Below, in pieces: positions 17,657 to 24,244 of a stretch of 24,244 nucleotides of DNA (position 1 is the stretch's first letter; the number at the start of each line of letters is the position of its first letter). The stretch is from a virus, in the IMG/VR virus record IMGVR_UViG_3300030102_000140, positions 2,409-26,652 of that record; one strand, 5' to 3'. The notes under the pieces were generated by a model that saw only the letters and a program-made list of their open reading frames with translations, searched no databases and was not told the origin of the DNA. The position numbers and the translations under genes are program-made.

Positions 17657-20011
17657 ATGGCAAGTACATATTTAACAAGAACACCTAGTAGTGCGAGTAA
17701 CAGAAAAACATTTACTTGGAGTGGTTGGGTTAAGCGATCAAGTTTAGGAGCAATACAAGGATTACTTTCAGTTGACACAGGTTCAGCTGAACATGCCTTA
17801 GGTTTTTTAGCAGATGATACTTTAAGACTTTATTTACATCTCGGTCCTAATTATCCTACGATAGAAACTACGCAAGTTTTTCGTGATACCTCTGCTTGGT
17901 ATCATATACTTGTTGCTGTAGATACAACTCAATCAACAGAGGCAGATAGGGTTAAAATTTATGTCAATGGTTCACAAGTAACTGCTTTTGATACGGCATC
18001 TTATCCATCACAGAATGTTGACACAGATTTTAATACAACTAACCCACACATGATTGGTTTTTATGCTAATCAAACAGGAGGAGCAGGCTATTTTGACGGA
18101 TATATGGCTCATGCTCACTTTACAGATGGTACTGCCTACACACCTTCTTCTTTTGGATCAACAGCAACTAATGGTCAATGGATTCCAAACACATCTCCAT
18201 CTGTTACCTATGGCACTAATGGATATTTCTTAAAGTTTACAAATGCCTCTGATCTTGGTGAAGATTTCTCAGGTAATAATAATGATTTTACTAAGAGTGG
18301 TAGCGGTGACAAAGTTTTAGATAATCCTCAAAATGTTTTTGCTACTTTAAACCCTTTAGATAAAGATGGTCACACAAATGCAGATGGTAATTTAGAAATG
18401 TCTGGTGATGTAGTTTATGGTATGCAAAGAGGAACAATAGGTGTTAGCTCTGGTAAATGGTATTTTGAAACACGATTAGAGGTTTATCAAGGAGATTCTG
18501 GTGTTGCTCTTGCAAATGAAAATGTGAATATCTATACAAAATTTACAGGAGAAACAACAGACAGTGTAGGTTATTTTGGTGATGGAAGATTTTTCTATAA
18601 TGGTTCATCTTCTAATTATAGTGCGTTATCAGCAGGTGATATTTTTCAAATGGCATTTGATGCTGATACTGGTAAAATATGGATAGGCAAAAATAATACT
18701 TGGCAAAATAGTGGAGATCCAGCAAATGGTACAGGTCAAGTACAAACAGTTTCTTGGAATAATTTCTTTCCTGCTGGTCGTACTGTAAATAATAATGGAA
18801 ATGGTAAACTACATTATAACTTTGGGCAAGATAGTTCTTTTGCTGGAGCGGTAACTGCTCAAAACAATGCTGACGGAAATGGAGAGGGTGATTTTTACTA
18901 TACTCCCCCAACAGGATTTAAGGCTCTTTGCACAAACAACTTATCAAGTACACTTACACTTCCTGTAGGAAAAGGTAGTAGTCATTTTAATACTGTTTTA
19001 TATAGTGGTGACGGAACTACAAGTAATGCAATTACAGGTGTAGGATTTCAAGGTGACTTTGCTTGGTTTAAAGCGAGAAGTACAGCATATTCCCACATGT
19101 TATTTGACTCTACTAGAGGGGGTGGTGCTAGATTAAATTCTGATGAAAATTATGCTGAAAGTACAGGCAGTGATAGAATAGTATCATTTGATAGTGACGG
19201 ATATACCATAAGCACTAATACTGCTATGAATAATAGTGGCACTTCGTTTGTGGTTTGGTCGTGGTTAGCCAATGGTGGTATTACCTCATCTAACACAGAC
19301 GGAAGTATTACCTCAACAGTTCAAGCCAATACTACTGCTGGATTTAGTATTGTGACTTACACAGGAAACCAAGCAACAGGTGCAACAGTCGGACATGGAT
19401 TAGGTATTATACCAGAAACTATATGGGTAAAACCTAGAAATGGCACTACTGCGTATGGTTGGAGATTATATTTTAAACCATTGGGCAACACAAATTATGT
19501 AAACTTAAATACTACTGACGCAACCTCTGCTTTTACCGATTGGAATAATACTTCACCAACTTCAAGTGTTTTTACAGTCAATTCTTCTTCTCCTCAAACT
19601 GTTAATGAAAGTGGCACTAATTATGTAGCTTACTGTTTTTCATCTATAGAAGGATATTCCAAAATAGGTTCTTATACAGGAAACGGAAGTACTGACGGAA
19701 CATTCGTCTATACAGGGTTTAGACCTGCTTGGCTCATGGTAAAAAGAACTGATGGATCAAATGATTGGGTAATTTTTGATAATAAAAGAAACCCAAGTAA
19801 TGTAATAAGAAAATATTTATATGCTAATAGTAATACATTCGAAGATAGTGCTTCAGCAACTTTTTCCGATATGATTGATTTTTTATCTAATGGATTTAAA
19901 TTAAGAAATACTTTCAATAATAGTAATGGTAGTGGTATTTCTGTAATTTACATGGCATTTGCAGAAAATCCATTTGTTGATGGATCAGGTGTACCAACGA
20001 CAGCTAGATAA
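17657..20011 (+). CDS. Large adhesin: LamG-like, SPRY-like and repeated C-terminal domains
   Basis: A 784-residue protein, fourth fibre gene. Residues 1-~200 have a concanavalin-A/LamG-like pattern (FTWSGWVKRSSLG, then WYHILVAVDTTQST, VKIYVNGSQV, GGAGYFDGYMAHAHFTDG). Residues ~257-365 resemble a SPRY domain (GVSSGKWYFETRLEVYQGD, then DIFQMAFDADTGKIWIGKNN). Residues ~440-784 hold FAWFKARSTAYSHMLFDSTR and two related units (FSIVTYTGNQATGATVGHG near 563 and YSKIGSYTGNGSTDGTFVYT near 666), each followed by a WVK or MVK strand; I associate this with a conserved uncharacterised domain of marine phage tail proteins (DUF7483 type). There is no signal peptide or catalytic signature. It is likely the main surface-recognition protein. 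It starts two bases after the previous stop region. Confidence 0.8.
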   Translation: MASTYLTRTPSSASNRKTFTWSGWVKRSSLGAIQGLLSVDTGSAEHALGFLADDTLRLYLHLGPNYPTIETTQVFRDTSAWYHILVAVDTTQSTEADRVKIYVNGSQVTAFDTASYPSQNVDTDFNTTNPHMIGFYANQTGGAGYFDGYMAHAHFTDGTAYTPSSFGSTATNGQWIPNTSPSVTYGTNGYFLKFTNASDLGEDFSGNNNDFTKSGSGDKVLDNPQNVFATLNPLDKDGHTNADGNLEMSGDVVYGMQRGTIGVSSGKWYFETRLEVYQGDSGVALANENVNIYTKFTGETTDSVGYFGDGRFFYNGSSSNYSALSAGDIFQMAFDADTGKIWIGKNNTWQNSGDPANGTGQVQTVSWNNFFPAGRTVNNNGNGKLHYNFGQDSSFAGAVTAQNNADGNGEGDFYYTPPTGFKALCTNNLSSTLTLPVGKGSSHFNTVLYSGDGTTSNAITGVGFQGDFAWFKARSTAYSHMLFDSTRGGGARLNSDENYAESTGSDRIVSFDSDGYTISTNTAMNNSGTSFVVWSWLANGGITSSNTDGSITSTVQANTTAGFSIVTYTGNQATGATVGHGLGIIPETIWVKPRNGTTAYGWRLYFKPLGNTNYVNLNTTDATSAFTDWNNTSPTSSVFTVNSSSPQTVNESGTNYVAYCFSSIEGYSKIGSYTGNGSTDGTFVYTGFRPAWLMVKRTDGSNDWVIFDNKRNPSNVIRKYLYANSNTFEDSASATFSDMIDFLSNGFKLRNTFNNSNGSGISVIYMAFAENPFVDGSGVPTTAR

Positions 20012-20020
20012 GAGAATAAT

Positions 20021-20059
20021 ATGTGTGAATTTTGTAACGGTGAATGTGTTTGTAGGTAA
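20021..20059 (+). CDS. Putative 12-residue Cys-rich micro-ORF
   Basis: ATG at 20021 opens a 12-codon frame encoding MCEFCNGECVCR, ending in TAA at 20057-20059; the final A is also the first base of the next gene's ATG (TAATG). Four of twelve residues are Cys, in the order C-x2-C-x3-C-x-C, which could bind one zinc ion. It is the only reading of the 47-base gap between the adhesin and the exported-protein gene. AGAGAA seven bases upstream is a weak ribosome site. It may be a real micropeptide or a leader that couples translation of the next gene. Chance is possible at this length. Confidence 0.4.
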   Translation: MCEFCNGECVCR

Positions 20060-20619
20060 TGGCTAAAGACCACCTAACTTTTTTTACATCACTAGCAGTA
20101 GTGTTTTTATTTACATTACTTTTATGCTCACAGGCACACACTGAGACAAATACTGTGTCATCGACTGTGGTTACAAATTCAACTCCACCTACTGCAAATG
20201 CACCTTCTATAATCAATTCGAATAGTGATATATGTAAAGTTGGTGTTGGAGCTAGTGTTCAAAATAATATTGTTGGACTAGCAAGTGGTATAGTCATTGA
20301 TGATGAGCTATGTCAAAAACTAAAACTTAGTCGATCTCTTTATGCTTATGGTATGAAAGTTGCGGCTGTATCTTTACTGTGTCAAGATCCTAGAGTATTC
20401 GACTCAATGATGGACTCTCAGACACCTTGTCCGTCTAGAGAAGGCATTGGCTCAGACGCTATGACTTACTGGGAAAACAACATATCTGAAATCCCTGACG
20501 GAAGTAAATACAAAACACAATACACACAACAAAAAGAGGCGAAAGAACAACCAATAGGAAACAATGATGGTCTTAAAAACTTTGCTCTTATGGCTCTTTC
20601 TATGCTTCTCATACTCTAG
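20059..20619 (+). CDS. Exported protein, four Cys, C-terminal membrane tail
   Basis: A 186-residue protein. Residues ~7-26 form a Sec signal peptide (FFTSLAVVFLFTLLLCSQA) with probable cleavage after Ala26; the LLLC is not a proper lipobox. The mature part has Cys at 59, 85, 108 and 124, so two disulfides are possible. A conserved-looking block (LKLSRSLYAYGMKVAAVSLL, then CQDPRVFDSMM) matches an uncharacterised family I recognise from marine phage genomes. The last ~16 residues (GLKNFALMALSMLLIL) are hydrophobic and probably anchor the C-terminus in a membrane. The gene overlaps the next exported-protein gene by 56 bases. Position beside a spanin-like gene suggests an envelope role at lysis or superinfection, but the function is unknown. 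Confidence 0.75.
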   Translation: MAKDHLTFFTSLAVVFLFTLLLCSQAHTETNTVSSTVVTNSTPPTANAPSIINSNSDICKVGVGASVQNNIVGLASGIVIDDELCQKLKLSRSLYAYGMKVAAVSLLCQDPRVFDSMMDSQTPCPSREGIGSDAMTYWENNISEIPDGSKYKTQYTQQKEAKEQPIGNNDGLKNFALMALSMLLIL

Positions 20620-22057
20620 TTACGCTAATACTTGTTTACCTGACCACGAAGGTCTATGCGATCCAAGTGTTATTATTACTGAAGATACACAAGTTGAAAT
20701 AACTGAAGAAGATAAAGGCACAGAAATAGTCACTACAACGACAACTACTGTCACTACGACTACTACAACTATCACAAACGAGGACTCAGGTGATATTCTT
20801 GATGGATCAAATGACTATGTTTCTTCTAATAAAGAAGGTGACATGGACATTGACTGGGGTGGGCAAGGCTCTGCTTCTATGCCATCAGGTTCAACTTGCG
20901 GACAGCTAGGCACTGATAAATGTGCCATGATTACTGGTGGTGGTAATTCTACATCTGCGATGGGTGTTCCTAATATGGGAACAACATTTATTAATACAGT
21001 AGATATATCAGACCTTAGTATTTCTAATGGTGGAGAAACTAATTACGCAATAAAAGTATTTAAGCCTGATGCACAAGACTCTATCTATATGCACATTACA
21101 GGCAGAAATGGTAATACAAATGTATTTACTGGCACTGATATTTTAAGTGCTAGTGGGATAGACAGTCAATATCAAGAATATACTGGTGGTTTTGATTTTT
21201 CAGGCAGTCTGACTTCAATCATCGTTGAGGTTGGTGGTCGTGATATAAACATGGCTGTTGGTGTTATGTTTGACGATGTATCAGTCAATGTAATCTACAA
21301 TGTTATTAACACAATAGTTACTCAAAATATCACAACAATAGAAGAAATATATTACTTAGATATATTTGATCCAACAGAATTAGATTTTGTTGAAGAAGTT
21401 TTTGAATTTAATGATGTAAGTTTTGATGATGGCGAGATAAATTTTACACCTATAGAGCCTGAAACAGAAGAAATCACATACGAAACTGTAGAGCTAGAGA
21501 TACAAGAATTTGAAATTGATTTTGAGATAGATTTACCTGAACCTGAGATTGTTGCAGTTGAGATAGAAACAGAATTAGAATTAGAATTAGAGATTGAAAT
21601 GGAGATGGAGTTGGAGTTACCTGAACCTGAAGTGGAAGAAACAGTAGAGGTTGCTCAAGCAGAAGAACCATCTGATGAAAAGCCTGAAGAAACTGAAACT
21701 GTAGAAGAAACTACAGAAGAAGCACCAGTAGAAGCTGAAAGCAAAGAAGAAGAAGTTGAAAAGGAAGAACCTAAAAAACCTGTCAAAGAACCTACTAAAA
21801 AAGAAAAGGTTGCTACTAGAATCGTAAAGAAAATAGACGATAAAGAAAGATACGATGATACTGCACAGATCAAAACATTGATTGTGATGCAAATACTTGG
21901 TGACACCAAAGGTTTCTTTGATGCACAGGCAACAATACAAGACACTAATATCAATCAATATCTTGATAAATCCTTACAAGATCAGTTTGGAGTCTTGTTT
22001 GAACAAGCACAAGGACAAACTATGGAGGATATGATTAATGCCCAATACATCGATTGA
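20564..22057 (+). CDS. Large exported protein with acidic extended region
   Basis: A 497-residue protein with a clear Sec signal peptide (LKTLLLWLFLCFSYSSYA, cleavage likely after Ala21). Mature Cys at 24, 32, 112 and 120 could pair. Residues 57-69 are two runs of six Thr separated by Val. Residues ~112-265 look like a folded beta domain (MGTTFINTVDISDLSISNGG, then YMHITGRNGNTNVFTGTD). Residues ~268-405 are extremely acidic, first alternating Glu with hydrophobic residues (ELELELEIEMEMELEL, flanked by two LPEPE motifs), then Glu/Pro/Thr-rich, ending in a basic patch (KKPVKEPTKKEK). Residues ~410-497 are helical. AGGA six bases before ATG 20564 supports this start despite the overlap with the upstream gene. 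Function unknown; a periplasm-spanning or surface role is inferred. Confidence 0.78.
   Translation: MMVLKTLLLWLFLCFSYSSYANTCLPDHEGLCDPSVIITEDTQVEITEEDKGTEIVTTTTTTVTTTTTTITNEDSGDILDGSNDYVSSNKEGDMDIDWGGQGSASMPSGSTCGQLGTDKCAMITGGGNSTSAMGVPNMGTTFINTVDISDLSISNGGETNYAIKVFKPDAQDSIYMHITGRNGNTNVFTGTDILSASGIDSQYQEYTGGFDFSGSLTSIIVEVGGRDINMAVGVMFDDVSVNVIYNVINTIVTQNITTIEEIYYLDIFDPTELDFVEEVFEFNDVSFDDGEINFTPIEPETEEITYETVELEIQEFEIDFEIDLPEPEIVAVEIETELELELEIEMEMELELPEPEVEETVEVAQAEEPSDEKPEETETVEETTEEAPVEAESKEEEVEKEEPKKPVKEPTKKEKVATRIVKKIDDKERYDDTAQIKTLIVMQILGDTKGFFDAQATIQDTNINQYLDKSLQDQFGVLFEQAQGQTMEDMINAQYID
21450..21800 (+). repeat. Purine-rich low-complexity coding tract
   Basis: The + strand is dominated by GAA, GAG and TTA/GTA codons, encoding the Glu-alternating and Glu/Pro/Thr-rich region of the exported protein. 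Two LPEPE-coding copies (TTACCTGAACCTGA) begin at 21533 and 21617, 84 bases apart, and suggest an internal duplication. Codons are mixed, so it is not a simple microsatellite. Confidence 0.75.
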
Positions 22058-22559
22058 GTATAATGGACTTAAATTTACTGGTGGTAAATTTTTCATTATC
22101 ATATCTCTTATAGGTACAATCATAGGTGGTGGCTGGACAGGGTATAAGTTTTATGACGATTACCTTGATATGAAACAGCAAGTGCAAGATTTTGTTGCAC
22201 CTGACCTTAGTGGTTTTGATAAAAAGATTGAACTAGCTGAAGCTGAGATGGACAAAAGACTTCAGTTGATCGAACAAGAATTAGATATGATTAAAGGCGA
22301 GATGTCTATGATCCTTGAAGAAGTACAGCTTGTAGCTGGTGTAAGCACAGAATTGAAGAATGATCTAAAACAAGATTTACGATCCATGAACTCTGACATT
22401 CGACACATAACTGAGATAGTTAATGATGTCGAGGATAGACAAAAAGAAGATAATCGTGAACTTTTAGATGAGTTGAAATTACTAGAAGAAAACATAGACT
22501 TAAAAATTAACAAGGCATTGAACAATCCATTGAGTGATATGTCAGCAAAGGTGAAATAA
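22038..22559 (+). CDS. Membrane-anchored coiled-coil protein, inner-spanin-like
   Basis: A 173-residue protein with a short N-terminal segment, one membrane helix at residues ~18-36 (FFIIISLIGTIIGGGWTGY), then a long charged coiled coil to residue ~160 (EAEMDKRLQLIEQELDMIKG and following heptads). This is the layout of Rz-type inner-membrane spanins, which bridge to an outer-membrane partner and fuse the membranes at the last step of lysis. GGAGG about nine bases upstream supports ATG 22038, which overlaps the preceding gene by 20 bases. No small lipoprotein partner with a lipobox is found; the exported protein just upstream could be the partner, or this may be another kind of envelope protein. 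Confidence 0.65.
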   Translation: MPNTSIEYNGLKFTGGKFFIIISLIGTIIGGGWTGYKFYDDYLDMKQQVQDFVAPDLSGFDKKIELAEAEMDKRLQLIEQELDMIKGEMSMILEEVQLVAGVSTELKNDLKQDLRSMNSDIRHITEIVNDVEDRQKEDNRELLDELKLLEENIDLKINKALNNPLSDMSAKVK

Positions 22560-22981
22560 TGACAACAGCAGTAGTAAGAAAACAAGGCAACAGACCAAGC
22601 AAATACAAACAGTCTATCTTATCAGACTTGTTTGAAATGTTAGCAAGAGGTCAGACCATTCGTGAATGTTGCAAAGAACTAGATGTATCTTGGACTACTC
22701 TGAGACAATGGATAAACAAAGACGAAAAACTTAACAAACAATATTTACAAGCAAAGCATGATAGCGTTTTATACACTATTGAAGATTTAGATACTTTGCT
22801 AGAACAAGCAAAAACAGATCCTAAATTAAACATGACTAAAGTTAAACTGTTAGAGATCATACAAAAAAATGTTCATTTCAAGGCTGGTAAACTAGCACCT
22901 AAGATTTTTGGTACAGAAAAACAAACTATGTCTATCCAAGACCAAAAGGGTAACGAGTTTAAGGTGGAGTGGTCTAAATGA
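22559..22981 (+). CDS. Terminase small subunit (HTH DNA-binding)
   Basis: A 140-residue basic protein with a helix-turn-helix near residues 32-55 (TIRECCKELDVSWTTLRQWI), preceded by a homeodomain-like first helix. Residues ~70-125 are helical with KVKLLEIIQKNVHFKAGKLA then PKIFG, the pattern that follows the DNA-binding domain in many small terminases, where it forms the oligomer ring. Small terminases recognise the packaging site and load DNA onto the large subunit. The start overlaps the upstream stop (TAATG) and the end overlaps the next start (ATGA). No large subunit is in the window, so it is expected beyond either edge. A transcription regulator is the main alternative. Confidence 0.78.
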   Translation: MTTAVVRKQGNRPSKYKQSILSDLFEMLARGQTIRECCKELDVSWTTLRQWINKDEKLNKQYLQAKHDSVLYTIEDLDTLLEQAKTDPKLNMTKVKLLEIIQKNVHFKAGKLAPKIFGTEKQTMSIQDQKGNEFKVEWSK

Positions 22982-23172
22982 ACATAAACATAAAAACAAT
23001 TGCACCCTATTTAGTAATAGCCGCATCAATGCTGATTACTTGGGGTACATGGAGTCAGAGACTAGAGGCAGTTGAAAAAAAAGCAGACTCTATTACACAA
23101 ATGCAACAAGACATAGCTGTCATTAAAGAGAAGATAATTTGGATAGAGAACTATCTTTTATCTGACAAATAA
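22978..23172 (+). CDS. Small membrane protein with coiled coil
   Basis: A 64-residue protein with one membrane helix at residues ~7-25 (IAPYLVIAASMLITWGTW) and a short coiled coil to the C-terminus (DSITQMQQDIAVIKEKIIW). It resembles small lysis-associated membrane proteins such as XhlA-type or short spanin-like proteins by shape only. It overlaps the terminase gene by ATGA and lies just before lysozyme, consistent with a lysis role. A run of eight A lies within the gene (near 23074) but the frame is intact. Confidence 0.65.
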   Translation: MNINIKTIAPYLVIAASMLITWGTWSQRLEAVEKKADSITQMQQDIAVIKEKIIWIENYLLSDK

Positions 23173-23184
23173 ATTGGAGTAAAT

Positions 23185-23613
23185 ATGTACGAAGATATAA
23201 AAGAAGAAATTATCAAACATGAAGGTAAGAGAAATAAGATTTACCTCGATCATTTGGGAAATGCCACAATAGGAATAGGGCATTTAGTTTTACCATCAGA
23301 CAATTTAGAGGAAGGAGTAGAATATGAAGATGACAAAATTATGGAACTCTTTGAACAAGACTTTAGACAGGCTTCCATTGATGCACAAACTTTCATCGAA
23401 GGGCAAGATATTGATCCTCGTGCTTTTGGCTGCATTATTAATATGGCATTTCAGCTAGGATTACCTAGACTATCAAAATTTGTCAAATTTAAAGACTGTT
23501 TAATGAAAAAAGACTATGTATCTGCTAGTTCAGAAATGCTCGATAGTCGTTGGGCAAAACAAACTCCAAACAGAGCAAACGAACTAGCAGAGATCATGAG
23601 GAGTATTGTATGA
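23185..23613 (+). CDS. Endolysin, T4-type lysozyme (GH24)
   Basis: A 142-residue muramidase that cleaves the glycan strand of peptidoglycan. The catalytic triad is intact with the exact T4 lysozyme spacing: Glu13 (KHEGK), Asp22 (YLDHLG) and Thr28 (ATIGIGHL), corresponding to T4 Glu11, Asp20 and Thr26. The C-terminal part has the expected helices, including INMAFQLGLPRLSKF and SRWAKQTPNRANELAEIM. Length is close to phage family members (T4, 164). There is no signal peptide, so release must depend on a holin. GGAG seven bases before ATG is a good ribosome site. It is followed by a holin-like gene with an ATGA overlap. Confidence 0.95.
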   Translation: MYEDIKEEIIKHEGKRNKIYLDHLGNATIGIGHLVLPSDNLEEGVEYEDDKIMELFEQDFRQASIDAQTFIEGQDIDPRAFGCIINMAFQLGLPRLSKFVKFKDCLMKKDYVSASSEMLDSRWAKQTPNRANELAEIMRSIV

Positions 23614-24005
23614 TACAAATGTTAATTAAGCCTTTGTTGGGTGTAGCAACAAGTGCTGTAAGTGGCTATGTAGAAACTAAAAAAGCAAAAGCAGACCTTG
23701 CTTTGACTGAAATTAAGGCACAAAAGGCAATTAAAGAGCAGCAAATTCAGGGCAAAATTTCGTGGGAAGCTAGTGCTGTCGATCAAATGAAAGGGAGCTG
23801 GAAAGATGAGCTAATTTTAATATGCCTATTAGTTCCAGCGGTAGCAGTATTTATTCCTGGTTGGACTCCACATATAAAAGCTGGGTTTGAAGCATTACAT
23901 TCATTACCAGATTACTACAAGCATCTCTTATATATTGCTTGTTCAGCGAGTTTTGGCATCAAGGGAGCAAAGGGTGCTATGGGTTTGATAACAAAAAAGA
24001 AATAA
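23610..24005 (+). CDS. Holin-like membrane protein
   Basis: A 131-residue protein. I choose ATG 23610, since it gives an ATGA overlap with lysozyme and AGGAG lies seven bases upstream; an earlier in-frame ATG at 23550 would extend 20 residues into lysozyme. Residues ~1-60 contain a helical Lys/Ala-rich region. SWKDELILICLLVPAVAVFI (residues 63-82) leads into the first clear membrane helix and PGW; a second hydrophobic segment (YYKHLLYIACSASFGIKG) lies at 102-119. The WKDE-helix-PG layout is familiar from marine phage holin-like proteins next to endolysins. It probably forms the membrane lesion that lets the lysozyme out. Confidence 0.75.
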   Translation: MIQMLIKPLLGVATSAVSGYVETKKAKADLALTEIKAQKAIKEQQIQGKISWEASAVDQMKGSWKDELILICLLVPAVAVFIPGWTPHIKAGFEALHSLPDYYKHLLYIACSASFGIKGAKGAMGLITKKK

Positions 24006-24011
24006 TTATTT

Positions 24012-24244
24012 ATGGCTATTTATAAAGGTAAAAAAGTTCCTCTTAATAAGCCAATGAGAGGTGATGTAAAAAAATTCAAAGTCTTTGTAAAAGATGGCGA
24101 TAAGGTCAAAAAGATTAACTTCGGTGATAAATCTATGACCATTAAGAAAAACCAACCAGCTCGTAAGAAAAGTTATTGTGCGAGATCAGGTGGTATCAAA
24201 GGAAAGAACAACAAGTTATCTGCTAACTATTGGAGTCGCAGAGC
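24012..24244 (+). CDS. Small basic phage protein, DUF5872-like (3' end outside window)
   Basis: ATG at 24012 opens a frame that runs off the right edge (77 residues visible). The order KKFKVFVKDGDKVKKINFGD, then KNQPARKKSYCARSGG, then ANYWSRR matches the DUF5872-type family common in T4-like and marine phages, in which a KxVNFGD strand, an R-K-S-F-x-A-R helix and a GYWSC/W end are conserved. Here the usual His/Cys-rich loop is replaced by a GGIKGKNNK loop. The protein is strongly basic; its function is not established. No good ribosome site is visible, but the gene starts six bases after the holin stop. Confidence 0.75.
   Translation, partial: MAIYKGKKVPLNKPMRGDVKKFKVFVKDGDKVKKINFGDKSMTIKKNQPARKKSYCARSGGIKGKNNKLSANYWSRR

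Noticed and set aside
17085-17684. A 199-codon open frame on the minus strand opposite the Ig-domain fibre gene
   Set aside because: Thr/Ser-rich beta-protein coding yields few stops on the reverse strand. The forward frame has recognisable domains; the reverse frame has none.
12949-20011. A diversity-generating retroelement acting on the fibre genes
   Set aside because: I see no reverse transcriptase gene and no pair of near-identical template and variable repeats with adenine-specific differences in the window.
20059-20140. Lipoprotein signal in the exported protein
   Set aside because: LLLC has Leu before Cys instead of a small residue, so it is not a valid lipobox; SQA is a better ordinary signal-peptidase site.
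21617-21958. Phe/Ser-rich minus-strand frames opposite the acidic tract, which look like membrane proteins
   Set aside because: GAA/GAG codons read in reverse give TTC/CTC (Phe/Leu), so apparent hydrophobic segments are an artefact of the purine-rich tract.
23070-23082. An eight-A run in the 64-residue membrane protein gene as a programmed frameshift site
   Set aside because: The zero frame continues to a sensible coiled-coil end, and no extended alternative frame or downstream stem is visible.
1-24244. tRNA genes, CRISPR arrays, integrase or attachment sites
   Set aside because: Non-coding gaps are all shorter than about 60 bases, and none holds a cloverleaf, spaced direct repeats or a recombinase gene.

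Overview
The window is about 24 kb of a tailed-phage genome. It is gene-dense and AT-rich (roughly one third G+C by eye), and every supported gene lies on the + strand. No tRNA, integrase, replication gene, CRISPR array or insertion sequence is visible. Protein families and base composition suggest a short-tailed (podovirus-like) phage of an AT-rich marine Gram-negative bacterium. A SAR11-type host is plausible but is an inference from composition and familiar marine-phage protein patterns. The sequence does not identify the host.

Layout. (1) 1-3675: portal protein (cut by the left edge), two small or unknown proteins, then a scaffold-like protein. (2) 3696-4673: major capsid protein of the SU10/DUF5309 type, followed by a clear intrinsic terminator at 4690-4716. 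(3) 4733-8129: two small proteins, a head-tail adaptor, a P22 gp10-like nozzle/stabilisation protein, a small beta-rich protein and a GNAT-like protein. (4) 8131-12937: three large proteins interpreted as internal virion (DNA-ejection) proteins. (5) 12949-20011: four consecutive tail-fibre/adhesin genes, about 29% of the window. (6) 20021-22559: a 12-residue Cys-rich micro-ORF, two exported proteins with overlapping genes, and a spanin-like membrane-anchored coiled coil. (7) 22559-24244: terminase small subunit, a small membrane coiled-coil protein, T4-type lysozyme, a holin-like protein, and the start of a small basic protein cut by the right edge.

How the genes work together. Regions 1-3 build and gate the capsid: scaffold and coat form the shell, the portal and adaptor form the packaging vertex, and the nozzle closes the tail. 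Region 4 probably supplies proteins ejected to carry DNA through the envelope. Region 5 binds the host surface. Regions 6-7 hold envelope-directed and lysis functions plus half of the packaging motor. No large terminase subunit is seen, so it should lie just outside the window. Most genes touch or overlap (TAATG or ATGA junctions), which points to translationally coupled late operons. The least explained and most interesting part is the exported-protein cassette at 20021-22559.
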